Assembly: GCF_001436035.1 (NCBI RefSeq)
Contig: NZ_AYYM01000005.1
Span: 1-57,718, forward strand
Direction of reading: 5' to 3'
DNA from: Fructilactobacillus sanfranciscensis DSM 20451
Lineage (GTDB): Bacteria; Bacillota; Bacilli; Lactobacillales; Lactobacillaceae
DNA: 57,718 nucleotides
Made by a program: the position numbers and the translations under genes. Of the stretch, positions 47,963-56,687 are shown piece by piece (within the stretch, counting starts at the first letter, position 1; the number at the start of each line of letters is the position of its first letter). The notes under the pieces are model-generated. The model was not told the DNA's origin. It saw only the letters and a program-made list of their open reading frames with translations, and made no database searches.

Positions 47963-48856
47963 ATGAAAAGAAAACAAGGATTAATTTTAGCAATTTTAGG
48001 AGCATCATTTTGGGGCTTGAGTGGGGTATCGAGCCAGTTTTTATTTAAGCAACCTTTTTCCCCAATTTGGTTAGTAGGGATGCGATTGTTCGTGGCTGGT
48101 TTATTAATGTTGCTATTTGCAGCTAGCCAACCCCAATTAAAAGCACAAACTTTTAAGATTTGGCAATCTAGTAGTTCTCGTAAACAACTTCTTTTATTTA
48201 GTTTCTTAGGTTTTTTACCCGCTCAATTAGCATTTTTCTTAACGATTGGTTACAGTAACGTTGCGACCGCAGCGGCTCTCCAGTTTTTGAACCCGTTATT
48301 CACCATCATCTATTGCACATTGAAGAAACGATGCTTACCTAATCGAATTGAAATGATCACAATTGGATTAAGTTTAGGTGGAACCCTTTTATTAGTAACA
48401 AATGGTAATTTTGGTAGCTTATCTTTGGCTCCATTGGCTCTATTTTGGGGAATTGTATCAGCGATTGGAGCAGTTTTCTACAGTTTATTGCCGCAAAAAC
48501 TACTAAATGATTATGATGCGACAATTGTTGTGGGTTGGGGCATGTTTTTAGGTAGTTTACCATTATTACCAGTGGTGTTTTTGATTGCATTACCAGCTTT
48601 CTCTGTTCCAATTATTATCAATATTGTGTTTGTCGTTTTAGTTGGGACCTTGTTAGCAAGTCTGGCCTACATTAAAAGTTTGGCGTTTTTACCAGCAGCT
48701 ACAACGCAGATGTTAGGGTCATTTGAACCATTGACCGCTACCTTAGCTTGCATGTTAGTTTTGCAGGATAAATTAGGCGGATTTGAAATTTTAGGAATGG
48801 TCTTAATTGTGAGTGTGGTCTTTATTCAATTTGGATTCAGTAAACTACAAGCTTAA
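47963..48856 (+). CDS. EamA/DMT family transporter
   Basis: 297 aa with ten predicted helices in two EamA repeats (GLILAILGASFWGLSGVSSQFLF; second repeat LALFWGIVSAIGAVFYSLLPQ). Repeat ends LASLAYIKSLAFLPAATTQMLGSFEPLTATLACMLVLQD are typical of drug/metabolite exporters. Substrate unknown; likely regulated by the divergent LysR protein. It follows GGAGG-type site before ATG 47963. Confidence 0.88.
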   Translation: MKRKQGLILAILGASFWGLSGVSSQFLFKQPFSPIWLVGMRLFVAGLLMLLFAASQPQLKAQTFKIWQSSSSRKQLLLFSFLGFLPAQLAFFLTIGYSNVATAAALQFLNPLFTIIYCTLKKRCLPNRIEMITIGLSLGGTLLLVTNGNFGSLSLAPLALFWGIVSAIGAVFYSLLPQKLLNDYDATIVVGWGMFLGSLPLLPVVFLIALPAFSVPIIINIVFVVLVGTLLASLAYIKSLAFLPAATTQMLGSFEPLTATLACMLVLQDKLGGFEILGMVLIVSVVFIQFGFSKLQA

Positions 48857-48918
48857 TTAAAATTTAATCGATTAATGGTAAAATAAGAAAAATCAATAAT
48901 TTTGAGGTGAACGGGAAA

Positions 48919-49809
48919 ATGGTTAAATTTATTGAACGTAAACCAACTTTTGTGGGCGCAGATACAAAAGGGATTGACCGCAAATTCCTTAATTTGGCAT
49001 ATGCAGATGGTCAGCGTAACCAACTTGATATTTATTTACCTAACCAAGAACAATCTAATTATCCAGTTATCATTGATGTTTACGGTGGCGGAATGTACTT
49101 TGGAGAAAAAAGTTCTAATAAATTAAACGGAGCCCTTCAATTATTGAAACGCAGGTATGCAGTGGTGAGCCCTAACTATTCATTAAGTTACATGGCAGAC
49201 TTTCCTCAGCCAATTTATGAACTGAAGGCTGTGATTCGGTGGGTAAAAGCCCATGCCGACCAATATCATTTTGATGATCAGAATGTGTTTTTAATGGGGG
49301 AATCATCAGGAGCACAGTTGGCCATGCTAACCGCTGCTTCAGAAGCAAATAATCAGTTGCAAAGTGAGTTTGGTGGTAATTTATCTTATAGCAGTCAAGT
49401 CAACGGAGTAATTGCCTCTTATGGTCCTTACGATTTAGCGATGATGCCTGCTCAATTCGCTGTCTTAGGCCAAACACCTAAATTTTCAGAAACTGGAGCT
49501 GCTGATTCATTTGAAGGTATGATGTTAGGACAACAACGTCCGTTAGACGTTCCTGATTTAAATGTGGCCGTTAATCCGAAAACTTATTTAAACAAACATA
49601 TGATTCCCGTTTTAATGTATGCAGGAAAACAGGATCGGGTCGTTCCTTATATTCAAACAATTAATTTAGCCGCTGAAGTAGCGCAAAAAATTGGATCTCA
49701 AAACGTAGAGTTACATATTGTACCGGATGCTCCACATGGACCAAGTGGTTTTATGAACGGAACGGTTTTTGCTCAAAAAGAACAATTTTTACAGCGAAAT
49801 TTGCATTAG
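48919..49809 (+). CDS. Alpha/beta hydrolase (esterase, BD-FAE/lipase-like)
   Basis: About 296 aa, no signal peptide. The oxyanion motif is IDVYGGGMYFG (variant of HGGG), the nucleophile elbow is GESSGAQ near residue 135, the acid is in YAGKQDRVVP and the histidine in PDAPHGPSGF. Such enzymes cleave short-chain or feruloyl esters. ATG 48919 is preferred, with GAGGTG 9 nt upstream; the GTG within that site is an unlikely start. Physiological substrate unknown. It sits alone between an exporter and lepB. Confidence 0.85.
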   Translation: MVKFIERKPTFVGADTKGIDRKFLNLAYADGQRNQLDIYLPNQEQSNYPVIIDVYGGGMYFGEKSSNKLNGALQLLKRRYAVVSPNYSLSYMADFPQPIYELKAVIRWVKAHADQYHFDDQNVFLMGESSGAQLAMLTAASEANNQLQSEFGGNLSYSSQVNGVIASYGPYDLAMMPAQFAVLGQTPKFSETGAADSFEGMMLGQQRPLDVPDLNVAVNPKTYLNKHMIPVLMYAGKQDRVVPYIQTINLAAEVAQKIGSQNVELHIVPDAPHGPSGFMNGTVFAQKEQFLQRNLH

Positions 49810-49847
49810 TGGTAAAATAGATTGATTTATAAAATAGGAGAAATAAA

Positions 49848-50483
49848 ATGAAAACAATCAAAGAAATTCTAAGTTGGGTTCTCCCAGTGATAATTGGTTT
49901 GGCGGTTGCCTTAATAATTAGACAATGTTTTTTCACGGTTGCTCGTGTTGATGGGCCTTCCATGGAGCCGAACCTGATTAATAATGAAAGAATTATGGTT
50001 TGGCGTCGTTCAGAAATCAAACGTGGGAGTGTAATTGTTTTCAACGCAGCCGGGATTGATCCACAAGCAGCGGAAAATGGTGGTTTTGTAAAGAATTTAC
50101 TTGGTACTAATGGAACTGATTATGTAAAACGAGTTATTGCAGTTCCAGGAGATACGGTTGCTTTTAAGAATGGATCAATTTACGTTAATGATCATAAAAT
50201 TGATCAAAGCTACATTAGTAGTTCAGAACAAAAAAATGGATCTGACTACAATATGCAACCTGGAAACTGGGATTTAAAATCACTCTCTAGAAACTGGAAA
50301 AAGAATCAAGGAGCAGTGAAGGTTCCAAAGAATCAATACTTTGTAATGGGTGATCACCGAAGTGTTTCAAATGATAGCCGTTATTGGGGATTTGTACCGA
50401 AAGATAAGGTTATTGGGGTAGTTAAGACTTTCCCTTGGGATACTAATAAACAAAAACGTGAAAATATCAATGACCGAGATTAA
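49848..50483 (+). CDS. lepB: Signal peptidase I
   Basis: 211 aa. One N-terminal membrane helix (LSWVLPVIIGLAVALIIRQ), the catalytic serine in GPSMEPNL (about residue 43), the catalytic lysine in YVKRVIAVPGD (about 90), and the C-terminal box GDHRSVSNDSRYWGFV. It cleaves signal peptides of exported proteins outside the membrane. The ATG follows AGGAG. Confidence 0.95.
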   Translation: MKTIKEILSWVLPVIIGLAVALIIRQCFFTVARVDGPSMEPNLINNERIMVWRRSEIKRGSVIVFNAAGIDPQAAENGGFVKNLLGTNGTDYVKRVIAVPGDTVAFKNGSIYVNDHKIDQSYISSSEQKNGSDYNMQPGNWDLKSLSRNWKKNQGAVKVPKNQYFVMGDHRSVSNDSRYWGFVPKDKVIGVVKTFPWDTNKQKRENINDRD

Positions 50484-50484
50484 T

Positions 50485-50512
50485 AAAAAGACGACTTTTG
50501 GTCGTCTTTTTT
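50485..50512 (+). terminator. Intrinsic terminator after lepB
   Basis: AAAAAGACGAC/GTCGTCTTTTTT hairpin with loop TTTTG. Confidence 0.85.
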
Positions 50513-50566
50513 GCTATTTGTAAATTTAATTGGTACAATGTCAATTAAATCGAAAGGGTGAATAAC

Positions 50567-51889
50567 ATGAAATTTAATCAACCGCTTACTAATCAAGACC
50601 TTGCACAAATGCACCAAAAGTTAAAAGACCGTTCGGAACATAAAATTGTTGCTAACGCTGTGATGTCTAATGGAATTAATAAAACTGCTACGAACGCTCA
50701 AGTTTTAGCTAAATTGAACCATACTTTTTCAATTGATATTCCTACAGGAACTGTTGCCAATCAAAAGCACAGTGGACGCTGTTGGTTATTTTCAATTTTA
50801 AATACGTTACGTCATCAATTTGCTACTCAGTATAAAGTAAAAGACTTTGAATTGTCTCAAAGCTACTTATTTTTCTGGGATAAGATTGAACGGGCTAATA
50901 TTTTTTATGATCGGATGATTGCTTTAGCTGGTCGTCCTGCTAGTGATCGTGAAGTTGAATTTTACTTGAGTTCACCAGGTACTGATGGTGGTCAATGGGC
51001 GATGGCAGCTGCTTTAGTCCAAAAATATGGGGTAGTTCCACGTGAAACCTTCCCGGAAACCGCTGTTACAGAAGACACAAGTGATTTGGATATGTTGTTA
51101 AATCGAAAAATGCGTCATGATGCTATGAAACTTCGTGAATTAGTCAATCGTGGAGCAACGGATGCTGAAATCAATAATTTGAAACAACAATATATGGATG
51201 AAATTTATCGAATTACTGGTCAATCAGTCGGTGTTCCACCAGAAAAATTTGATTTGGAATATCGTGATGATGATAAAAAGTATCATCTTGATCGAGGACT
51301 AACACCTAAAGATTTCTATGCCAAATACATTGGAGTTGATTTAGATCAATACGTAGTTTTAACTAATTCCCCAGATAAAAAATACGGTGAATTATACGCA
51401 TTGCCTAGTCAAGATAATGTTGAAGGTGGCAAACAAATTGAATTTTTAAACGAGTCAATGGATCAACTTAAAGAAGCTGCCATTAAACAGCTTCAAGCTG
51501 GAGAAACGATTTGGTTTGGAAATGATGTTTTACAACAAATGGACCGTCAAAAGGGTATTTTAGATAGTGAATTGTTCTTACATGATGAATTATTTGGGAT
51601 CAATACCAAAATGAGTAAAGCAGAACGACTTGAATATCATGAAGCAGAAGTTTCTCATGCAATGACTTTAACGGGAGTTGATGTGGTTAATGACCAACCA
51701 ATTAAGTGGAAAGTAGAAAATAGTTGGGGTCCTAAAATTGGCGACAAAGGTTATTTTGTAATGGCCGATAACTGGATGGATGATTACACTTATGAAGTGG
51801 TTGTTAAAAAGGAATTTCTTCGTGATGAAACCAAAAAAGTATTAGACAAAGCACCAATTATGTTAGAACCATGGGATTCATTAGAATAA
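50567..51889 (+). CDS. pepC: Aminopeptidase C (bleomycin hydrolase family, C1B)
   Basis: 440 aa cytoplasmic cysteine peptidase with broad aminopeptidase activity, common in lactic acid bacteria. The active cysteine is in NQKHSGRCWLFS (about residue 70), the histidine in VSHAMTLTGVD and the asparagine in KVENSWGPKIG. ATG 50567 has AAAGGG 8 nt upstream; an in-frame GTG within that site is rejected. With PepN and Opp it supports peptide nutrition. Confidence 0.96.
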   Translation: MKFNQPLTNQDLAQMHQKLKDRSEHKIVANAVMSNGINKTATNAQVLAKLNHTFSIDIPTGTVANQKHSGRCWLFSILNTLRHQFATQYKVKDFELSQSYLFFWDKIERANIFYDRMIALAGRPASDREVEFYLSSPGTDGGQWAMAAALVQKYGVVPRETFPETAVTEDTSDLDMLLNRKMRHDAMKLRELVNRGATDAEINNLKQQYMDEIYRITGQSVGVPPEKFDLEYRDDDKKYHLDRGLTPKDFYAKYIGVDLDQYVVLTNSPDKKYGELYALPSQDNVEGGKQIEFLNESMDQLKEAAIKQLQAGETIWFGNDVLQQMDRQKGILDSELFLHDELFGINTKMSKAERLEYHEAEVSHAMTLTGVDVVNDQPIKWKVENSWGPKIGDKGYFVMADNWMDDYTYEVVVKKEFLRDETKKVLDKAPIMLEPWDSLE

Positions 51890-51893
51890 AGAC

Positions 51894-51925
51894 AAGAGCT
51901 AAACCAAATTGGTTTAGCTCTTTTT
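51894..51925 (+). terminator. Intrinsic terminator after pepC
   Basis: AAGAGCTAAACC/GGTTTAGCTCTTTTT hairpin with loop AAATT. Confidence 0.85.
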
Positions 51926-52009
51926 ATTTTGATTATTAATAACTTATTTTTCAACAAAAGTCTGAAAAATTAGGTAGAATAGTGTTATTAGAAATTAGGA
52001 GGAGTTCCC

Positions 52010-53478
52010 ATGGCAATTTTTGGGTCAATTTTAGACGCAATTATCATTATTAATACGATTCTTGCGATTATCACTGTTTTTAGAACCCCACGTGATATTG
52101 CAGCAACTTGGGCATGGCTGTTAGTATTAATTTTCATCCCCATCTTTGGATTTATTGTCTATGCCTTCTTTGGCAGACGTTTGCCAAAGAGTAGTTTATT
52201 AAGACTTAGCGGGAGTGCCAAGAAGCAAGTTAAACGACAAATTAAGCAACAAAAACAAAAGTTAGGTAAGTTCAATGATAAAGAGAATCCTAACAATAAA
52301 ATTGTTAACGACTCACAAGGATTAGTAAAATTTTTTATGAATACCGCTTCAGCACCTTTACTAGGACATAATGAAATTGAAACGTTTACTAATGGCCCTG
52401 ATTTCATTAAACAATTATTTACTGATTTCAGAAATGCCAAAAGTTCCATTAACATCGAATTTTATGCTTTTTCTCATGATAAGATTGGACGTCAAATCTT
52501 AGATCTCTTGGTTAAAAGGCTCAAGAAGGGGTTGATGTTCGAGTAGTTTATGATGCATGGGGTTCGATGGGGACAACTGAAAAGTTCTTTAAACCTTTAA
52601 TTGATGGTGGAGGAAGGGCATTTCCTTTCTTGCACAATAAGTTAAACATTAAAGACATGCGAGTTAACTTTCGTGATCACCACAAGTTAGTGACCGTTGA
52701 TGGTGAATTTGGTTATATTGGCGGATTGAACATTGGTGATCAATACATGGGTTGGTCAAAAAAATTTGGTAATTGGCATGATTGTACGATTAGAATTCAT
52801 GGTGATGGAGTTTATGGGCTACAATCTCGCTTTATTTTAGATTGGAATGGAACTGATCTTAAATCACAAATTGATCCTAATGATCCTGATAATATTGCTA
52901 AATATTATCCTAAAATGGAAACGGATGGAAATGCCATTATTCAAGTGGTTGCTAGTGGTCCTGATTCAACGATGGAACAAATTAAAATGGGTTACATTAA
53001 GTTGATTGAAATGGCAGAAAAATCAATTAAAATCACGACACCTTACTTAATCCCTGACGAATCAGTGTTAAATGCTTTGAAAATTGCTGCTAAGTCTGGC
53101 GTAAATGTCGAAATTGTCACTCCAGATATGCCTGATCACCCATTTGTTTATCGTGCGACCCAATATTATTCTCGACAATTAATGCATCTCGGGGTGAAAG
53201 TCTATGCATATAACAATGGATTTATGCATGCGAAAACGATGGTGGTTGATGATAAACTAGTTTCTGTTGGTTCAGCCAATATGGATTATCGGAGCTTTGA
53301 ACTTAACTTTGAATGTAATGCCTTTGTTTACGATGAAAAGCTTGCCCAAAAAATGGAAGAGATTTACGCACAAAATATTGCTGAAAGTACACTTCAAACA
53401 GAAAAGATCTTTAAAGATCAATCTACTTGGCTTAATTTCAAACAACACTTTAGTCGATTGCTATCTCCATTATTATAA
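52010..53478 (+). pseudogene. cls: Cardiolipin synthase, split by a single-base frameshift
   Basis: Two consecutive reading frames together make one phospholipase D-family cardiolipin synthase of about 489 aa. The first frame (52010-52546, 178 aa) has two membrane helices and INIEFYAFS, and ends prematurely at GLMFE. The second frame resumes with EGVDVRVVYDAWG in the codons just before 52567 and carries both HKD motifs, HHKLVTVD with GGLN, and HAKTMVVD with SANMD. Inserting one A in the AAAA run at 52513-52516 restores the reading frame as LLVKKAQEGVDVR. The intact enzyme joins two phosphatidylglycerols. Either an inactivating deletion or a base-call error. Confidence 0.85.
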
Positions 53479-53482
53479 AAAT

Positions 53483-53520
53483 AAAAACGTTGTTTCCTAT
53501 GTTAGGAAGCAGCGTTTTTT
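53483..53520 (+). terminator. Intrinsic terminator after cls
   Basis: AAAACG-TG-TTCCTA/TAGGAA-CA-CGTTTTTT hairpin with a TGT loop. Confidence 0.85.
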
Positions 53521-53522
53521 GT

Positions 53523-53538
53523 CGTTTCACATGAAACA
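53523..53538. promoter_or_regulatory. parS-like site after cls
   Basis: CGTTTCACATGAAACA: two bases from the parS consensus, sharing the CACATG centre of the other three sites. Confidence 0.55.
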
Positions 53539-53542
53539 ATTA

Positions 53543-53600
53543 GACATTAAATACGAATAATAAATTTTTATATTAAAATTTATCATTCGTATTTGATGTC
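53543..53600. repeat. 58-bp imperfect palindrome, A/T rich
   Basis: Left arm starts GACATTAAATACGAAT and right arm ends ATTCGTATTTGATGTC; about 26 of 29 arm positions pair. It lies between the cls terminator and the glnQ leader and has no following T run, so it is not a simple terminator. Confidence 0.7.
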
Positions 53601-53618
53601 ACAAAATGCGACAGGAAA

Positions 53619-53690
53619 CCTAGGCATATTTATGATTATCTAGTAAGTTTAAGGAAGCCTAGAAGCCCCTTTCTAGAGAAGACGAGGAGG
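53619..53690 (+). promoter_or_regulatory. Candidate switching leader before glnQ
   Basis: CTAGGC (53620-53625) pairs GCCTAG (53657-53662). The CTAG of that arm also begins CTAGAA (53659-53664), which pairs TTCTAG (53671-53676). The two stems are mutually exclusive and are followed by the GAGGAGGG ribosome binding site. No known riboswitch class is recognised. Confidence 0.4.
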
Positions 53691-53699
53691 GACATAAAT

Positions 53700-54440
53700 A
53701 TGTCATATATTATTCAATTTAAAGATGTCCAAAAATATTATGGTGATTTTCATGTACTTCATGATATTAATTTAACTATTCACCCCGGTGAAACGGTTGT
53801 ATTAATTGGACCATCAGGTTCTGGAAAGTCAACGTTACTTAGAACCATTAACGGTCTAGAAACAATTCAAAAGGGTCAACTGATTGTAGATGGCAAAGAT
53901 GTTTCTAGTGACAAAACTAATCTAAATCAATTAAGAACGGATGTTGGAATGGTTTTCCAACACTTTAATCTCTACAATAATAAAACGATTTTGGACAACA
54001 TTATGTTAGCACCTAAAATTGTTTTAAAACGAAATGATGCCAAGAATCGGGAAATTGCGGATCAATTATTAAAACGCGTTGGTTTAACTGACCAAGGTGC
54101 AAAATATCCTGCTCAATTATCTGGTGGGCAAAAACAACGAATTGCGATTGCGCGTTCACTTGCAATGGATCCCAAAGCTTTACTTTTTGATGAACCCACT
54201 TCGGCCTTAGACCCAGAGATGGTTGGAAGTGTTTTGAGTGTTATGCGAGACATTACCACGAGTTCTTCAATGACTAGTTTAGTGGTTACTCATGAAATGG
54301 ATTTTGCGAAAGCAGTGGCTGATCGAGTTATTTTCATGGCGGATGGTAAAATTTTAGAAGATTCTTCTACCGAAGAGTTCTTCAAACAACCTAAGACTGA
54401 ACGGGCTCGTCAATTTCTTTCACAAGTTGAACATCATTAA
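53700..54440 (+). CDS. glnQ: Polar amino acid ABC transporter ATPase
   Basis: 246 aa. Walker A GPSGSGKSTLLRTI at about 39, Q-loop FQHFNLYNN, signature LSGGQKQR, Walker B ALLFDEPTSALDP, and the switch His in VTHEMDFAK; these match the GlnQ/HisP subfamily. It powers the transporter encoded by the next three genes. The start follows GGAGG and a structured leader. The gene symbol follows the subfamily; the substrate could be glutamine, glutamate or aspartate. Confidence 0.92.
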   Translation: MSYIIQFKDVQKYYGDFHVLHDINLTIHPGETVVLIGPSGSGKSTLLRTINGLETIQKGQLIVDGKDVSSDKTNLNQLRTDVGMVFQHFNLYNNKTILDNIMLAPKIVLKRNDAKNREIADQLLKRVGLTDQGAKYPAQLSGGQKQRIAIARSLAMDPKALLFDEPTSALDPEMVGSVLSVMRDITTSSSMTSLVVTHEMDFAKAVADRVIFMADGKILEDSSTEEFFKQPKTERARQFLSQVEHH

Positions 54441-54457
54441 GAAATGAGGATAAACCT

Positions 54458-55321
54458 ATGAGTAAATTAAAAGGAAAACGCATTGGTTTACTGGCAGCCG
54501 TAGTCTTAGTGGTTGTTTTAGTGGGTAGTTTGGTTTTTGGATGGACTTATCACGAATATCAAAGCAAGACCAAAAATTCACTGAAAAACATTAAGTCAGC
54601 TCATGTAATGCGCTGGGGCGTTAAAAGTGATACCCGGTTGTTTGGTTTGATTAGTCCGAAAACTGGTCAAAGTGAGGGCTTTGATATTGATATGGCCCGT
54701 ACTGTTACTAAACAAATCGCTAAAGATCAAGGAACTAAAATTAAACCAGAATTTACGCCAGTAACGACCAGTTCTAAAATTCAATTAATTAAAAATAACC
54801 AAGTGGATGCGGTGGCTGCTTCGATGACCATCACCCCAGAACGGGCTAAAATAGTTGATTTTTCCAATCCTTATTTTCCAGCTGGGCAATCAATTTTAGT
54901 TAAAAAGAATTCTGGAATTAAAAATATTCAACAATTAAACAATCCTAAGTCGACGATTATCGGAGTAATGGGAACGATGGCCATGGAAACTACCAAAAAA
55001 TTCGCGCCTAAAGCCAAATTAATTGCCATGCCTGATAATTCTCAAGCATTTAGTGCCTTACAATCTGGCCAAGGGGATGCAATGACGACTGATAATGCGA
55101 TTTTGTATGGTTTCTGTCAACAAAGTAAAGACGTTGCAGTGATTGGAGGAACATTTACCAACCAACCGTATGGATTAGCAATGGATAAGGGTCAAACTGA
55201 TTTACAAAAAGCAGTTAACCGGGCTCTTAAAGAAATTCGAGCTGACGGAACCTATGACCGTTTGATTAAAAAATGGTTTGGTAACATTCCTGGCTTAGAT
55301 TGGAGGGAATTGACAAAATGA
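54458..55321 (+). CDS. Amino acid ABC transporter substrate-binding protein, membrane anchored
   Basis: 287 aa. N-terminal positive patch and uncleaved-type helix (IGLLAAVVLVVVLVGSLVFGW) without a lipobox cysteine, then an SBP_bac_3 domain (FDIDMARTVTKQIAK, VDAVAASMTITPERAKIVDFSNPYF, YGLAMDKGQTDLQKAVNRAL). It captures the amino acid outside the cell. Anchoring by a transmembrane helix instead of a lipid is less usual. It overlaps the first permease gene by 4 bp. Confidence 0.9.
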   Translation: MSKLKGKRIGLLAAVVLVVVLVGSLVFGWTYHEYQSKTKNSLKNIKSAHVMRWGVKSDTRLFGLISPKTGQSEGFDIDMARTVTKQIAKDQGTKIKPEFTPVTTSSKIQLIKNNQVDAVAASMTITPERAKIVDFSNPYFPAGQSILVKKNSGIKNIQQLNNPKSTIIGVMGTMAMETTKKFAPKAKLIAMPDNSQAFSALQSGQGDAMTTDNAILYGFCQQSKDVAVIGGTFTNQPYGLAMDKGQTDLQKAVNRALKEIRADGTYDRLIKKWFGNIPGLDWRELTK

Positions 55322-55953
55322 TCAAAATTTTAACTGATAACTGGTCGACAATTATCACTGGATTTGAATTTACAATTCTTTCATCAATTGTTGGACTGTT
55401 AGGCTCATTAATTTTAGGAACGGTTTTTGCTTTAATGGAAATGGCTCCCAATAAATTTCTGAAATTCATTGGAACGGCGTTTGTGGAATTTTTCCGAAAT
55501 ATTCCGTTATTGGTAATTACATTGTTTTTCTATGTGGTGGTGTCCCATGCCGTTAAAATTAACGGATTTTGGGCTGGAACAATTGCCTTAATTCTGTATA
55601 CTTCATCATTTGTCGCTGAATGTATTCGGGGAGGCGTGAATTCAGTTGACCCAGGACAAATGGAAGGGGCCCGCTCAAATGGATTAACCTATACGCAAGC
55701 TATGATCCACATTGTTTTGCCCCAAGGATTTAAATTAGCTATTCCTTCATTAGGAAACCAATTCATTAACTTAGTCAAAAATTCATCGATTCTTTCCTTT
55801 GTAGCTGGACTTGATTTAATGTACCAAGCTAATGTAATTTCGGGAGCTAACCTAGATCCATTTAACACTTATATTGTCATTGGAATTTTCTACTTATTGT
55901 TAACCGGACCACTCTCGGTTTTCATGAATCATTTAGAAAATAGATTAAGATAG
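55318..55953 (+). CDS. Polar amino acid ABC transporter permease 1
   Basis: 211 aa with five helices of the HisM/GlnP type. The EAA loop reads GQMEGARSNGLTYTQAMIHIVLPQGFKLAIPSLGNQF-like near residue 115-150. The ATG at 55318 overlaps the previous stop (ATGA), with GGAGG upstream; an in-frame TTG inside that site is rejected. It forms the channel with permease 2. Confidence 0.92.
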   Translation: MIKILTDNWSTIITGFEFTILSSIVGLLGSLILGTVFALMEMAPNKFLKFIGTAFVEFFRNIPLLVITLFFYVVVSHAVKINGFWAGTIALILYTSSFVAECIRGGVNSVDPGQMEGARSNGLTYTQAMIHIVLPQGFKLAIPSLGNQFINLVKNSSILSFVAGLDLMYQANVISGANLDPFNTYIVIGIFYLLLTGPLSVFMNHLENRLR

Positions 55954-55964
55954 GAGGTAGCGCA

Positions 55965-56621
55965 ATGATTTATGCATCAGCATTCAATTCAGTTAACATG
56001 CACTATCTAATGGGTGGTTTAGGCATTACGATTGCCGTCTCAATTATTTCGATTGTGATTAGCTTTATTGTTGGGACAATTTTAGGAGTAATTTTATTTG
56101 AAGAAGTTCCATACTTCTCTCGGACGGTTCAATTTATTGTAAATACAATTCGTAATTTACCATTATTGTTATTAATCTTCTTTACCTACTTTGCCATGCC
56201 TAAACTAGGAGTGGAGCTAAACGCCTTCACTGCTACGGTCTTTGCAATGTCAGTCTTTGAATCAACGATGGTTTCTCAAATTATTCGGGGTGGATTATTA
56301 TCAGTGGGAGCTGGACAAATCGAAGGGGCTTTATCAACTGGAATGACTAAATTTCAAACTTTATGGTACATTTTATTACCGCAAGCTTTGAAAAATTCGA
56401 TTCCACCATTGATTTCTCAGTTTATTTCTTTAGTGAAAGATACATCCCTTGCAACTGCCATCGTTTTGACCGAAATGATGTTTAGAAGTCAAGTAATTTA
56501 TGGGCAAAACCCTAACTATATGATTCCAATGTTTGCCATCGTTACGGCATTATACTTTGTTGTTAATTACAGTTTATCGCTCTTATCAAAATGGTTTGAA
56601 AGACGATTGGCTACTTCATAA
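55965..56621 (+). CDS. Polar amino acid ABC transporter permease 2
   Basis: 218 aa, paralogue of the previous gene with the same EAA loop pattern (GQIEGALSTGMTKFQTLWYILLPQALKNSIPPL, cited in parts). It lies 11 bp downstream with an AGGAGG site. The order ATPase, binding protein, permease, permease is common for amino acid importers of lactobacilli. Confidence 0.92.
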   Translation: MIYASAFNSVNMHYLMGGLGITIAVSIISIVISFIVGTILGVILFEEVPYFSRTVQFIVNTIRNLPLLLLIFFTYFAMPKLGVELNAFTATVFAMSVFESTMVSQIIRGGLLSVGAGQIEGALSTGMTKFQTLWYILLPQALKNSIPPLISQFISLVKDTSLATAIVLTEMMFRSQVIYGQNPNYMIPMFAIVTALYFVVNYSLSLLSKWFERRLATS

Positions 56622-56628
56622 TAAACTA

Positions 56629-56650
56629 GTCCTCTAATTGGGGACTTTTT
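56629..56650 (+). terminator. Intrinsic terminator of the amino acid transporter operon
   Basis: AGTCC-C/G-GGACTTTTT short hairpin with loop TAATT. Confidence 0.7.
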
Positions 56651-56652
56651 AT

Positions 56653-56681
56653 TTGCAAAAAAAGTAATGAGTAACTAGTAT
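56653..56681 (+). promoter_or_regulatory. Promoter of the candidate small RNA
   Basis: TTGCAA (56653-56658), 17-nt spacer, TAGTAT (56676-56681). Start would be near 56688, the first base of the outer stem of the RNA below. Confidence 0.5.
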
Positions 56682-56687
56682 GTAGAT

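Noticed and set aside
52567-53478. A separate shorter phospholipase D gene starting at ATG 52567
   Set aside because: There is no ribosome binding site, and upstream codons in the same frame continue the conserved cardiolipin synthase sequence, so it is the second half of a broken gene.
53601-53699. T-box or known amino acid riboswitch upstream of glnQ
   Set aside because: The T-box sequence and known lysine, glycine or glutamine aptamer motifs are absent; left as an unclassified leader.
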